Under the pieces are notes generated by a model, which ran no database searches, was not told the origin of the DNA, and was given only the letters and a program-made list of their open reading frames with translations. Shown here in pieces: positions 18,178 through 27,809 of a stretch of 64,000 bases of DNA. A program made the position numbers and the translations under genes. This DNA comes from an uncultured Bacteroidota bacterium (GTDB lineage Bacteria; Bacteroidota; Bacteroidia; Flavobacteriales; Flavobacteriaceae): NCBI GenBank assembly GCA_902635965.1, contig CACPQA010000006.1, positions 1 through 64,000 on the forward strand, given 5' to 3'. How positions within the stretch are numbered: the first letter of the stretch is position 1; the number at the start of each line of letters is the position of its first letter.

Positions 18178-19839
18178 TTAAATAAAGACTTTAATATTTT
18201 TATTTGAATTAGTGTTGAATTTTTTTATGTCATTTACAAAAATTGTGAGCCCTTTTCCTAGTCCAAATTTGTCACCATTTTTATCCCAAACAATATCTAT
18301 TTTTTTACCTTGATAATTGATGTTTTTGACAGCGAACCATTCCCAATAATCTGGTATTAAAGGATTGATTTTTATCATCCGATTTAATTTGGGTTTGATT
18401 CCTAAGAGATCATTTAGAACTAAATCACAAAAACCTGAATGATTATAATCTTTGCCTCTTTCAACACCTCCTTTGTTTTCTGACCAGGTTCCATTTTCCC
18501 ATTCTTTTAGTCTAGTTCTGGAAATCCAGTCTCCTGTAAAGGGATTTAAATTTTCATCTATCCAATTTTGTTTCTCTCCTATTTCATTTGTTATTTTATG
18601 ACTTTCAGCATATTGTAATAAAATAGAATAATAGTCATCCTTTAAAATACTTTTATATTTAGAATAATTATTTAAATAATTCGCTAAAGCTTTTAATGTC
18701 TGAGTAGTAGCAAATGGCCAAGAAGGCCCATTCCATTGACATTCGTGCCCTCTATAACTTATTTTAAAAAAAGGATGGGAGCGTTCAGTGACAGTTAGTC
18801 CATAGGTTGCTGAAAACCCAAGCGTATCTTTTAATTTTTCCCAAGCCAAGGAATATTTAGGTTTATCATCTGGTAAATTAAAATACCAAGGGACATAACC
18901 AATTAATTCTCTAACATTTAAAGGCTTAGTACTTTCGATATAATCCTTAGGTAATACAGTAAAAAAACTTAGTTTTTCGTTCCATAAGCGACTTTGCAAT
19001 TGATTTTTGATTATAACTGCTTTTTTTTCAAATTTTTTTTCAATTTCTATTTCATTTTTTAAGTGTGCAATTTTTGAAATTGCTCTTGCATCACCATACA
19101 TATAACTGTTAATAGTTGGTCTTACTGCATCAACTGCTGATTTTTCAACTCCTCCATTTAAAATCCTTCCACTAATAGTATACTCCATTCCATCTTTTTC
19201 ATCCCATTGCCAAAAAAGTGATTTATTATTTTCCTTCCTAGTTTTTTCCCACTCATTATAATTGTTAATTAGAGGACCTAACTGACTAAATAGCAGTGAA
19301 TCATTTCTGTGAATTTTATTAAATGCAAGGGTTGCATCTGCTATCCAAAAACTATACTGCCTTACCCCATCTTCAGAATTTTTTAACCAAAAATTTATAT
19401 AATCTGAGATATATTTAGGATTTCTTAACCACCTCCCTTCATAAATATGGTGTGCGGCGGGACAATTAATTGTATTATATTTTTTCGACCAATGTACTTT
19501 TGGTAAAAATTCGGTAATTACAATACCATCGGGCGTAGATTTTATGTGTTTTCTATATGTCCACCATCTGAAGTAGTAATTTTCCTCAATTACTTTGTCT
19601 GGTATCTCAATAATTGGAATATTTTCTAATAAAAAATTATACGCGTTTTTATTATTTATATGCTGTTTGTATAATTCATTGTCATTTTTGTTGAATTTTT
19701 CTATATATTCTTTTAATAGATTTTCGTTGATGATACTATTTTTAGAAGACTGAATATTAAATTTTCTATTTGAACATGATCTTAAAAAAATCGAAAGAAT
19801 TAAAATCTTAATGGAGAGAAAAAAAGCTCTTTTATTCAT
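18178..19839 (-). CDS. MGH1-like (alpha/alpha)6-barrel glycoside hydrolase lipoprotein
   Basis: A 553-residue lipoprotein (lipobox FLRSC near residue 22) resembling the mannosylglycerate-hydrolase-like/GH63 clan of (alpha/alpha)6-barrel glycosidases. Recognisable stretches are QWDEKDGMEYTISGR, RPTINSYMYGDA, HECQWNGPSWPFATTQT and GGVERGKDYNHSGFCDLV. Inverting members of this clan act on alpha-linked sugars, so this enzyme may remove alpha-linked residues from the target glycan. It is the last gene of the minus-strand glycosidase operon, 22 bp after the GH20. I cannot assign an exact CAZy family from the sequence alone. Confidence 0.7.
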   Translation of the reverse strand: MNKRAFFLSIKILILSIFLRSCSNRKFNIQSSKNSIINENLLKEYIEKFNKNDNELYKQHINNKNAYNFLLENIPIIEIPDKVIEENYYFRWWTYRKHIKSTPDGIVITEFLPKVHWSKKYNTINCPAAHHIYEGRWLRNPKYISDYINFWLKNSEDGVRQYSFWIADATLAFNKIHRNDSLLFSQLGPLINNYNEWEKTRKENNKSLFWQWDEKDGMEYTISGRILNGGVEKSAVDAVRPTINSYMYGDARAISKIAHLKNEIEIEKKFEKKAVIIKNQLQSRLWNEKLSFFTVLPKDYIESTKPLNVRELIGYVPWYFNLPDDKPKYSLAWEKLKDTLGFSATYGLTVTERSHPFFKISYRGHECQWNGPSWPFATTQTLKALANYLNNYSKYKSILKDDYYSILLQYAESHKITNEIGEKQNWIDENLNPFTGDWISRTRLKEWENGTWSENKGGVERGKDYNHSGFCDLVLNDLLGIKPKLNRMIKINPLIPDYWEWFAVKNINYQGKKIDIVWDKNGDKFGLGKGLTIFVNDIKKFNTNSNKNIKVFI

Positions 19840-19861
19840 TTTTAGATTTTAAATTCTTCTT

Positions 19862-21433
19862 TTACCACTCAACTAATGGAGAAGGGTAGTAGTTTATTTT
19901 TCTTTCTTCCCATAAAAATCGATGACTAGCAATTCTACTTATAAAATCTTTCCATTCCCTTTTGCCTGGATTAGTCCAGCCAATTTCAGAGTATGCAGGT
20001 AATCTGGGGAAGGTAAGGTAATCTATATCCTCTGAGGTTGATATTGTTTCTGACCATAGTGGTGCTTCAATACCTATAATTTTACTTTTTGGTATTTGTG
20101 GGAATTCTTTTTCTATTTTCCAATCATAAGCAGTCTTTAAGCTAATATATCCTGGCCAGTTAAGACCTAATTTGGTTAGACTGTCGTATTTAATATCTAA
20201 ATACATTTTAGAGGCTGGAGAAATCAAAACATCACCACCTTTCTTCATACCAACACTAATATTTTTTAAGCCTTTATCTTGGTGTTTTAAATCCTCAATG
20301 TTTGTAACTACTTTGTCTTTTTGTGTTATGTTCCATAATTGTAAAACTGTATTTGGAGTTATATCAGCAACACCAATATCATCCCAGCCAATAACTTTCT
20401 TACCATATTTATTTACAATCTGAGACGTTTTTGAAATAAACTCTAGGTAGTCACTAGGTTTTGTTACATGTGATTCGTCTCCTCCAATATGAAAATATTC
20501 TCCAGGCGTAATTGCAGAAACCTCTTTTATAACGTCATCAATAAATTTAAAAGTATAGCTATTGTTACAAAGAGTGCTAAAACCAACATTAGTTCCCGTA
20601 TATGCTTTTTTTAGTTTCCCGTCACAATTAAGATTCGCATAGGATGATAAAGCTGCATTTGTATGCCCAGGGATATTGACTTCAGGAATAATGGTTATAA
20701 ATTTATTTCTAGCATATTTTACTATATCCTTGTAGTCTTTTTGTGAGTAGTATCCTCCTTTACCACCTCCAACTTGAGTTTTTCCTCCAATAAGGGTTAG
20801 TTTAGGTCTAGATTTAATCTCAATTCTCCAGCCTTGGTCATTTGTTAATCCAAGATGTAAAAAATTAATCTTATAGTCAGATACCAAATCAATAAATCTT
20901 TTCAACTGATCGACATTAAAAAAATGCCGAGAAACATCAAGCATAGTTGATCTAAATTTATATTCAGGGTAATCTAAAATCTTTCCTGTTGGAACAAAGT
21001 TTGGATGTTCTTTGTGTTTTCTAAGTTCAATTAATTGTTTAAGAGTTTGCCAAGCCCTGTAAACACCCTCATCATTACTTGATTTAATTAAAATAGATTT
21101 TCTATCTATATCTAGAAGATAGGCCTCATTGTTTTCTGATTTAAACTTTTTATCAATTTCTATAACTAAATTCCCTCTGTTAGTACTTCTTTTAATTATT
21201 TTAATATCGCTTTTTGTCAAATCTTCCCACTCCTTTTTAATAATATTAGCTATTTCCAATTCACCATTACTAGCAATTAATAAAATAGAGTTGATTTCAA
21301 GAGCGCTTTCATATGACTCAATGTTGTTGGGGTAGGGTACAAACTCTGTTTTTTCTATCGAATCAATTAATGGTGCTTTTTTGGCACATGAGACAATTAA
21401 GCAAATTAAAACTATAAGTATTCTATTTTTCAT
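19862..21433 (-). CDS. GH20 beta-N-acetylhexosaminidase lipoprotein
   Basis: A 523-residue GH20 enzyme of the classical type with lipobox LIVSC (Cys 16), an N-terminal GH20b domain, the RHF motif in LDVSRHFF, the strand PEVNIPGHTNAA and the catalytic D319-E320 pair in HIGGDESH. It hydrolyses terminal beta-N-acetylhexosamine. The track ORF begins 30 codons earlier inside the neighbouring gene; the start at MKNRILIVL (21433) places the lipoprotein signal correctly and leaves 10 bp to the GH109 stop. It belongs to a different GH20 branch from the two paralogues at 14536 and 27810. Confidence 0.92.
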   Translation of the reverse strand: MKNRILIVLICLIVSCAKKAPLIDSIEKTEFVPYPNNIESYESALEINSILLIASNGELEIANIIKKEWEDLTKSDIKIIKRSTNRGNLVIEIDKKFKSENNEAYLLDIDRKSILIKSSNDEGVYRAWQTLKQLIELRKHKEHPNFVPTGKILDYPEYKFRSTMLDVSRHFFNVDQLKRFIDLVSDYKINFLHLGLTNDQGWRIEIKSRPKLTLIGGKTQVGGGKGGYYSQKDYKDIVKYARNKFITIIPEVNIPGHTNAALSSYANLNCDGKLKKAYTGTNVGFSTLCNNSYTFKFIDDVIKEVSAITPGEYFHIGGDESHVTKPSDYLEFISKTSQIVNKYGKKVIGWDDIGVADITPNTVLQLWNITQKDKVVTNIEDLKHQDKGLKNISVGMKKGGDVLISPASKMYLDIKYDSLTKLGLNWPGYISLKTAYDWKIEKEFPQIPKSKIIGIEAPLWSETISTSEDIDYLTFPRLPAYSEIGWTNPGKREWKDFISRIASHRFLWEERKINYYPSPLVEW

Positions 21434-21443
21434 ATTTAATTTT

Positions 21444-22829
21444 TCATAAAACAATTCCAAGAGGTTCTGTTTCTTTCCATTTTCCTCTTGTAAAATCTGG
21501 AAAATTTTGAGGATTTCCTCCACTATCTATGGACTTTGCACTTAATGGTGTTACTGCACTCCAAAATGCCCCCTCGTAAACATTTTGATCAAGTGGTTCG
21601 CCCTTTTGTAAACATTCTATAACTCTGTACATCATAATACCGTCCATACCACCATGCCCACTGTCAGCAGTTTTTTTATTCAGTTTCTTGTAAAGAGGGT
21701 GGTCGTATTTTTCGTAAATCTCTGACAAATCTTTTCCCTCAATCCAAGGAAAGTAACCTATTGAATTTTGGTTTTCTTCAGAGTCAAAAAACACTCTTGT
21801 TGGAAAACCAGTAAGTGCACCCATTGTTCCCTGTATAAGATTATGTCGAGTATATGGCCTAGGACTTGTTTCGTCCCATTGAATCATGATTGTTTTTCCG
21901 TAAGTTGTTTGAATTATTGAAGTGTTTATATCACCATTTTTAAATTCCAAATTATTCCATTCATGACTTTTATCGAAATATTTTTTGGCCATTAAATACC
22001 TTCCTTTAGAAGGTGATGATAAAGAAACTATCTTATTAAAGTTGTCTTCCTTTCTAGCCAAGCTCATATATTGAGCTACCGGGCCAAGTCCATGAGTTGG
22101 GTATAAGTTTCCTATATTTTTTGAATATTGTTTTGTTCTCCAAGACCCTGTTCCAGGGTGACCATCGAAAGAAGTTTCATCCTTTTGAAACATTTGAGCT
22201 CTTAAGTCGTGAATATAAGAAGCTTCTCCGTGGATTAAATCTCCAATTAATCCTTTCCTACATATATTTAAAAACATTAACTCTTCTCTACCATAGTTTA
22301 CGTTTTCGAGCATCATGCAATGTTTACGTGTTTTCTCAGAGGCATTAATAATTCCCCAGAGGTCTTCAATTGTGTTTGCCAGCGGAACCTCTACGAAAGC
22401 ATGGGAGCCTAGCTCCATGGACTTTATAGCCATCGGAGCATGATTATCCCAATTAGTCGAAATAAAAACGACATCAGGTTTAGTTTCCTTGATCATTTCA
22501 ATCCACAAATTATCTTTTCCCCAATAACCCTTAATAGATTTTTCTGAATTTAAAGAGCTTATGGTTTCCTTAACCCGAGCTTCATATAGGTCACAGATTC
22601 CAACAATTTCAGTTCCCTTGAAGCTTTTAAAATTTCTAGCATGTGATCTTCCTCTATCTCCAACACCCACGAATGCCGCTTTTATTTCACTTATTGGATT
22701 GGCTTTAAAGCCTCCCATATATATCTGATTATTATTTTTTGTCTCGGTTTCACATGAGTTTAGAAGATGAAATCCAGTGAAGGATAGCCCTGCAATGGAA
22801 GCTTGATTGATAAATTTTCTTCGTTTCAT
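21444..22829 (-). CDS. GH109-type NAD-dependent glycosidase (alpha-N-acetylgalactosaminidase-like)
   Basis: A 461-residue Gfo/Idh/MocA-fold protein of the GH109 type, which hydrolyses alpha-N-acetylgalactosaminides by an NAD-mediated redox mechanism. The export signal is Tat-like (KRRKFINQAS) with a lipobox-like LLNSC. The GxGxxG region is AFVGVGDRGRSHARNF, and GH109-typical blocks follow: VEVPLANTIEDLW, KHCMMLENVNYGREEL, GEASYIHDLR and GHGGMDGIMMYR. It lies between the GH2 and GH20 genes on one strand, 10 bp ahead of GH20. Other GH109-fold proteins act on other alpha-glycosides, so GalNAc specificity is inference. Confidence 0.8.
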   Translation of the reverse strand: MKRRKFINQASIAGLSFTGFHLLNSCETETKNNNQIYMGGFKANPISEIKAAFVGVGDRGRSHARNFKSFKGTEIVGICDLYEARVKETISSLNSEKSIKGYWGKDNLWIEMIKETKPDVVFISTNWDNHAPMAIKSMELGSHAFVEVPLANTIEDLWGIINASEKTRKHCMMLENVNYGREELMFLNICRKGLIGDLIHGEASYIHDLRAQMFQKDETSFDGHPGTGSWRTKQYSKNIGNLYPTHGLGPVAQYMSLARKEDNFNKIVSLSSPSKGRYLMAKKYFDKSHEWNNLEFKNGDINTSIIQTTYGKTIMIQWDETSPRPYTRHNLIQGTMGALTGFPTRVFFDSEENQNSIGYFPWIEGKDLSEIYEKYDHPLYKKLNKKTADSGHGGMDGIMMYRVIECLQKGEPLDQNVYEGAFWSAVTPLSAKSIDSGGNPQNFPDFTRGKWKETEPLGIVL

Positions 22830-22852
22830 ATCTAATAAAATTAATTATAATT

Positions 22853-25657
22853 CTACTTTTTTTTAATAATTACTAATGAAGGGTCAAATGGATAACGTCC
22901 AAAATCTTTTCCGTAAATTGCCATCCCGCCTTCGCCAGTTGTTTCAAGAAAAACTTTTATGAATCCATTTTTTTTAGATTCGATTAATTCTTCCCCAGAG
23001 ACAGGAACCTTAACCAAGTATCCATATGACCCAGCCTCTTTCAGAAATGGCCTTTCCTCTTCTGGTTTTTCCCAATAATCCTTGTCTTTTATATTAGGTG
23101 AATATATTTTTTGATTGTGCCAAGATAGAATTCCTCTGTGATCAGCGGGATCATCAACTAAAACTTTTTTTAATTTTCTTTTATTGTTAATTGATATACT
23201 AATTTCGGAAGGAAACATTATTTCGTCTGTCATTGGATAAGAATTTGGATTACTGTGGGGACTAACCTTTGAACCTCTCATATAATCAATTCCTGTTTCA
23301 TCATATTCTTTTTCCTTGTCTTTGTCATAAAGCTGCTTAGATGAAGCCTCAACTATGAAATAAGATTCTTTGTTGCCATCCAAGTCTAAATTTGATGGAA
23401 TTGGTATTTTTAATTCAAAAAAACCTTTTCCGGTTCCATTTACTTTAAGTCCGTCTAGTACCTCCCATTTCCTTTTACTCCATTTAGATGATGAGTAATC
23501 CTTAACAGGTATTGATGAAACGAATGTCTTTGGTATTTTAATTTCTGATTTTACAACCAAATGGATAAAGTTTCTATGAATAATTTTTCCTTCTTTGGTT
23601 TTAAGAGTAAAATTAATTTTTGATAGTCCAGAGTATTTAGAGGTCTTTATTTCGATAGGGGAGACGAATTTATTCATCCAAGGGAAATAGTCAATCTTTA
23701 CTACTCCTTTATCAATTTCCTTCTCAATTCCCATGTAGTCTAAGTGAAGCATTTGATAATGTAAGAATAGTTCGTTACCATAATTTTTGTTGGTCATTGA
23801 AGATATATAGATTGGTATTTCTATATTTTCATTACCCTTAACAGTCCGTGTTATATCACTTCCATTAGATACATAAATAACTGAATGAAAGTCATTTAGA
23901 CTCATACCATTAAATATACTGTTTAAGCCTGTATCTTTCTCACTTCTGTCATATCTCCAGTACCCATTCCATTCATTTATGACATCATGATGTTCAGTAT
24001 ACAGCCAACCAGCGACTTCAGGAAATTTTCTAAAACTATTCATCATTCTATGGTAATCATAACTCCAATCTACATCTCCAGTGCTTCCACTGTATCCCCA
24101 AACATTACCACATTCAGAGTTTAAAAAAGGCTGACTTTCTTGTTTGAATCCATCGTAATATAAATGATTTCCACCTTTAAAGTTTTTTTTAACCTGATCT
24201 TTTAAATAGTCTTCCCAATCATATCCAGGTAAATAGGCATGCCATGAGTTTAAATCTGTTGCAGTGTGTAAGCCTTCGCAGCACAGCGAATTGTCCTCAA
24301 TCAATCTTGATTGGTCTAAACCTTTTGCCTTATAATACATAGATGTTACCCAATTATATGTCTCAGGAAGAATATTTTCATTATTATTTTCACCTTTTGT
24401 TTTTAAACCCCACTGCTCGTTGAAAATAACCCAAGAAAATATTGAGGGATGATTGTAATCTCTTTTGATCATTTCTTCTAATGTGTATTCAGACTCCTTC
24501 CTCATATATTTATCTGGTTCTCCCCATGAGTTTGGTAGATCTTCAACTACTAAAATTCCCAATTTGTCTGCCCAATATAATTTTCTTGGAACTTCTAGCT
24601 TTACATGTACTCTTATCCCGTTTAATCCAATTGATTTACTCCTGAGAATTTCTTCTTTTATAAATTTATCATTAGGGAAAGTATAATATCCATAAGGGTG
24701 ATATGACTGATCTAAAGCTAATTGAAGGTAAATTGGTTTATTATTTAAAGCAACATATGGATGTTCAGTGCCTGGTAAATTCATTGTAGAAATTTTACGC
24801 ATTCCAAAATAAGATTCTACAATGTCTTTATCAAGCTTAACTTCAACCTCATATAAATAAGGATCATCTAGGGTCCATAATCTCATTTCCGGAATACCTA
24901 CATCAAAACTCATTTTTAGCTGGCCTGCTTTGATACTTGTATTCTTTTCAATAAACCCGTTTTCAGTTTTAATTTTTATATTTAAAGACAACTCCTTAGT
25001 TGCATATTTATCGAGATAAGCCTTGATATTTACTTTCTTATTGTCAATATCAGGAGTGAAATGAACAGCATCGATAAAATTATTACCTCTGGCTTCTAAA
25101 TATATAGTTTGCCATATGCCTCTCGCGTTTCCATAACCTTGTTTTCCATATAATGCGTATCCACGTTTAAATTTTCTTGGATCTCCAGCATCATCATCTA
25201 CTCTTATAACAAGATTTTGAGTCTTTCCGTAATTCAAAAAGGGAGTCAAATCAAATGAGAAAGGGACATATCCACCTTGGTGACTACCAATGAATTGACC
25301 ATCAAGCCAAATACTTGTTTCCCAATCAGAGGCACCAACTGTTATATATGTTTTTTTTGATTTCCAATTCTCAGGTACAATTATTTTTTTTTTATACCAT
25401 CCGATGTCGGCTTCATCATTTAATTGTGAAAGTTTAGATCCCCAAGGAAAAGGAACATTAATTTGCTTATCAAATTTTGTTTTGCAGTTGAACCAGTTAT
25501 TCAAAATACCAATGTTATTTGAATCGAATTTAAATTCCCAAGCGCCATTCAAATTAATCCACTGCGGTCTTTTAAAATCAGGTCTAGGGTGTTCAGGCAA
25601 AGGGATTTGTCCTGTAACAAAACTCATTCCCAAAATTATAAGTAAAAAATATTTCAT
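22853..25657 (-). CDS. GH2 family beta-glycosidase (beta-galactosidase/glucuronidase/mannosidase type)
   Basis: A 934-residue secreted GH2 enzyme with a short signal peptide (ending FVTGQ). In order it has a sugar-binding jelly-roll domain (NLNGAWEFKFD, GASDWETSIWLDGQFIG), an immunoglobulin-like domain, a TIM barrel with acid/base E414 in FSWVIFNEQW and nucleophile E515 in FLNSECGN, then long C-terminal beta domains. GH2 covers beta-galactosidase, beta-glucuronidase and beta-mannosidase activities and the sequence alone does not decide which. It starts 3 bp before the end of the GH-A gene, in the same operon as GH109 and GH20, so it likely works on the same glycan. Confidence 0.9.
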   Translation of the reverse strand: MKYFLLIILGMSFVTGQIPLPEHPRPDFKRPQWINLNGAWEFKFDSNNIGILNNWFNCKTKFDKQINVPFPWGSKLSQLNDEADIGWYKKKIIVPENWKSKKTYITVGASDWETSIWLDGQFIGSHQGGYVPFSFDLTPFLNYGKTQNLVIRVDDDAGDPRKFKRGYALYGKQGYGNARGIWQTIYLEARGNNFIDAVHFTPDIDNKKVNIKAYLDKYATKELSLNIKIKTENGFIEKNTSIKAGQLKMSFDVGIPEMRLWTLDDPYLYEVEVKLDKDIVESYFGMRKISTMNLPGTEHPYVALNNKPIYLQLALDQSYHPYGYYTFPNDKFIKEEILRSKSIGLNGIRVHVKLEVPRKLYWADKLGILVVEDLPNSWGEPDKYMRKESEYTLEEMIKRDYNHPSIFSWVIFNEQWGLKTKGENNNENILPETYNWVTSMYYKAKGLDQSRLIEDNSLCCEGLHTATDLNSWHAYLPGYDWEDYLKDQVKKNFKGGNHLYYDGFKQESQPFLNSECGNVWGYSGSTGDVDWSYDYHRMMNSFRKFPEVAGWLYTEHHDVINEWNGYWRYDRSEKDTGLNSIFNGMSLNDFHSVIYVSNGSDITRTVKGNENIEIPIYISSMTNKNYGNELFLHYQMLHLDYMGIEKEIDKGVVKIDYFPWMNKFVSPIEIKTSKYSGLSKINFTLKTKEGKIIHRNFIHLVVKSEIKIPKTFVSSIPVKDYSSSKWSKRKWEVLDGLKVNGTGKGFFELKIPIPSNLDLDGNKESYFIVEASSKQLYDKDKEKEYDETGIDYMRGSKVSPHSNPNSYPMTDEIMFPSEISISINNKRKLKKVLVDDPADHRGILSWHNQKIYSPNIKDKDYWEKPEEERPFLKEAGSYGYLVKVPVSGEELIESKKNGFIKVFLETTGEGGMAIYGKDFGRYPFDPSLVIIKKK

Positions 25658-25660
25658 TAT

Positions 25661-26896
25661 TTAATCAGCCCCATTTACAGATTCAGTCAAATTTTTAATC
25701 AATTCAACTTCCTCGTTAGAAAATGGCTCTCCGTTTGGATAAAATATATCATGATGCCATAATTTTGGAGGTTCAGTGAAGGTTGAATCCCAACTCTTCC
25801 AAGGATAAATTGTATTTGTTTTTCCAGAAACCAATCCCCAATTAAATGCAGCTATCTTATTTTCCATAAAAATTGGTAGAATATCCTCAAAAGTACTTCC
25901 AGCACCACGAGCAATATATTCACTGCAAATAAGAGGCCTATTGTAAATTTTAAGTTCTTTGATTCTTTTTAAAACATTCTCCTTACCAGAATATTCATGA
26001 AAAGATATAATATCAGAGTTACTAATTATAAACTTATCTAAGTCAGATAAAACATTTAAGGGAGACCAATTTGTGTCCCAATTGTATATTCCCATTGTAA
26101 TTGGTTGGGAGGGATTAGATTCTCGGACCCAATTCACAGTTTTTTTTAATAAAGAAAGAGTATAGGTTTTTTTTATTGACTTTGGATCAATCTTACTTAA
26201 ATTATAAGAGGAATAATTATCATTTGTAATTTCAACTCCAATTTTCTTGTATAATTCTATAGCCCTTTCTTTTGTAATATCGTGAGATGATATACCCGTA
26301 ATCCCAGGCTCATTATAGAGATCCCAAGCTAAAACTCGTGGGTCATTAGCAAATTTATTCACAACCCCTTTAACATAAGATTCAAGTTTATAGTGACTTA
26401 ACGTATCATATAAAATTTTTGCTCCAGGAGATTGAACCCATCCTGAATTGTGAACCATTGGAATAGGCTTGGGTTGTTTTCCAAGTTTAGGTACTGGATG
26501 CCAAACGTCGTCAAAGAAAACAAACATTGTTTTGATACCATGCTTTTCTGATAGATCCAAGAATTTGTTAATTCTATTTAAAAATCCCAGTGAATCTTGT
26601 TCCCAAAGGAGGTCATGTAGATATACACGATGTGCATTCATGCCTATGCTTGCTGACAACTCCAACTCTTTATCAATCAATTCTTGATTAAATGTTTCCT
26701 CTTGCCAGAATTCAAGCTGGTTTATGGAAGAGCTTGTTATAAAGTTAGCGCCCACTAACCATGGTTGATTTTCATACCATCGATTAATTCGTTCCTTTGA
26801 CCATCTTGGATCTTTTTTTTCCATAATGGAATTGTTTTTACACCCAAGTAAGAGTAAAAACAATGACGACAAAGTTATTTTGGTAAATAGTTTCAT
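25661..26896 (-). CDS. Clan GH-A (GH5/cellulase-like) glycoside hydrolase lipoprotein
   Basis: A 411-residue lipoprotein (LLLLGC, Cys 19) with a GH-A clan TIM barrel. The acid/base glutamate is E196 in AWDLYNEPG and the nucleophile E326 in PLICSEYIARG. The opening WLVGANFITSSSINQLEFWQ matches a Bacteroidota group often annotated as xylanase or GH5-like endoglycosidase. It is the first gene of the five-gene minus-strand glycosidase operon. Activity cannot be read from the sequence; with three GH20s and a GH109 nearby, an endo- or exo-enzyme on an aminosugar glycan is plausible. Confidence 0.8.
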   Translation of the reverse strand: MKLFTKITLSSLFLLLLGCKNNSIMEKKDPRWSKERINRWYENQPWLVGANFITSSSINQLEFWQEETFNQELIDKELELSASIGMNAHRVYLHDLLWEQDSLGFLNRINKFLDLSEKHGIKTMFVFFDDVWHPVPKLGKQPKPIPMVHNSGWVQSPGAKILYDTLSHYKLESYVKGVVNKFANDPRVLAWDLYNEPGITGISSHDITKERAIELYKKIGVEITNDNYSSYNLSKIDPKSIKKTYTLSLLKKTVNWVRESNPSQPITMGIYNWDTNWSPLNVLSDLDKFIISNSDIISFHEYSGKENVLKRIKELKIYNRPLICSEYIARGAGSTFEDILPIFMENKIAAFNWGLVSGKTNTIYPWKSWDSTFTEPPKLWHHDIFYPNGEPFSNEEVELIKNLTESVNGAD

Positions 26897-27098
26897 AATA
26901 TTAGTTTTCCCACAATCTATTTAAAAACTTTGAATAATTCAATAATAAAATGGATTTATCTGAAATAATTAAATTCAGCTGAACATGATTTTTGATCTAA
27001 TATTTAATATGAAAATTTCATAACCATACTAATGAGCTAATAATCTGTTTTTTAGTTAATTAAAAATTATTATTTATATTAACGTTTTAAAAGTTATT
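26897..27098. promoter_or_regulatory. Divergent promoter region with candidate operators for the Nudix regulator
   Basis: The 202-bp gap between the GH-A gene and the divergent regulator has no ORF. It holds a perfect 10-bp palindrome TTCAGCTGAA (26974-26983), preceded by CTGAA, and a second inverted repeat ATGAAA/TTTCAT with one central base (27009-27021). Local Nudix-type regulators usually bind in such intergenic regions, so these are candidate operators, with no experimental support. Confidence 0.35.
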
Positions 27099-27809
27099 TT
27101 GGATAATTCTAGATATATAAGTAATCAGAATATTACAGTTGCTATAGATTGTGTGATTTTTGGTTTTGACTTAAAAAAATTGAACTTATTATTATTTAAA
27201 AGAAGAGTTAGTCCATTTAAAGGGTCATGGTCCCTAATTGGTGAGGTTCTTGAAAATAATATATCATTAAATCAAAGTGCTACAGATATTCTTTCCAAAC
27301 TTACAGGACTTGAAAACATTTATTTAAAACAACTTAAAACTTATGGTGCTTTGAATAGAGATCCTCAAGAAAGGGTTATTTCAATTGTTTATTTTAGCTT
27401 AATAAGAGTTGATAAACTTAGCCTCAAAATGGTTGAAAATTATGATGCTAAATGGTTTGCTTTTAATGAGTTACCTGAATTAATTTTGGATCATAGTCAG
27501 ATGGTAAAAGATTCGATTAGTGAGTTAAGAAATATTGCTAAAGACCAACCCTTAGGATTTGAATTACTTCCTAAATTATTTACCCTGCCTCAATTACAAA
27601 CTCTTTACGAGTGCATTTACAACACCAAATTTGACTCAAGAAACTTTAGAAAGAAAATCCTATCTCTTAATATCCTTGAAAAAACTAATCTAAAAGACAA
27701 GTCAACTTCTCGAAAAGGTGCCTATCTTTTTGGTTTTAAAGAAAATGTTTTGAATAATTACCAAAAAGATGAAGGAACATACAATACAAAAGATGTTTTT
27801 CAGTTTTGA
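27099..27809 (+). CDS. Nudix-derived (NrtR/AraR-like) winged-helix transcriptional regulator
   Basis: A 236-residue regulator with an N-terminal Nudix-fold domain (ITVAIDCVIFGF, about residues 10-135) and a C-terminal winged helix (FTLPQLQTLYECIYNTKFDSRNFRKK, about 165-225). In this superfamily NrtR senses ADP-ribose, and the Bacteroidota AraR branch senses a sugar. The Nudix box is degenerate: where catalytic members have REUxEE the protein reads DILSKL, so it is very likely a non-catalytic sensor. It is the only regulator in the polysaccharide locus and is divergent from the glycosidase operon, so it probably controls it. The start is TTG; no ATG fits the domain start. Confidence 0.85.
   Translation: MDNSRYISNQNITVAIDCVIFGFDLKKLNLLLFKRRVSPFKGSWSLIGEVLENNISLNQSATDILSKLTGLENIYLKQLKTYGALNRDPQERVISIVYFSLIRVDKLSLKMVENYDAKWFAFNELPELILDHSQMVKDSISELRNIAKDQPLGFELLPKLFTLPQLQTLYECIYNTKFDSRNFRKKILSLNILEKTNLKDKSTSRKGAYLFGFKENVLNNYQKDEGTYNTKDVFQF

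Noticed and set aside
21434-21523. Thirty-codon N-terminal extension of the GH20 ORF in the track
   Set aside because: It overlaps the upstream GH109 gene and removes the lipoprotein signal from the N-terminus; the ATG at 21433 fits better.
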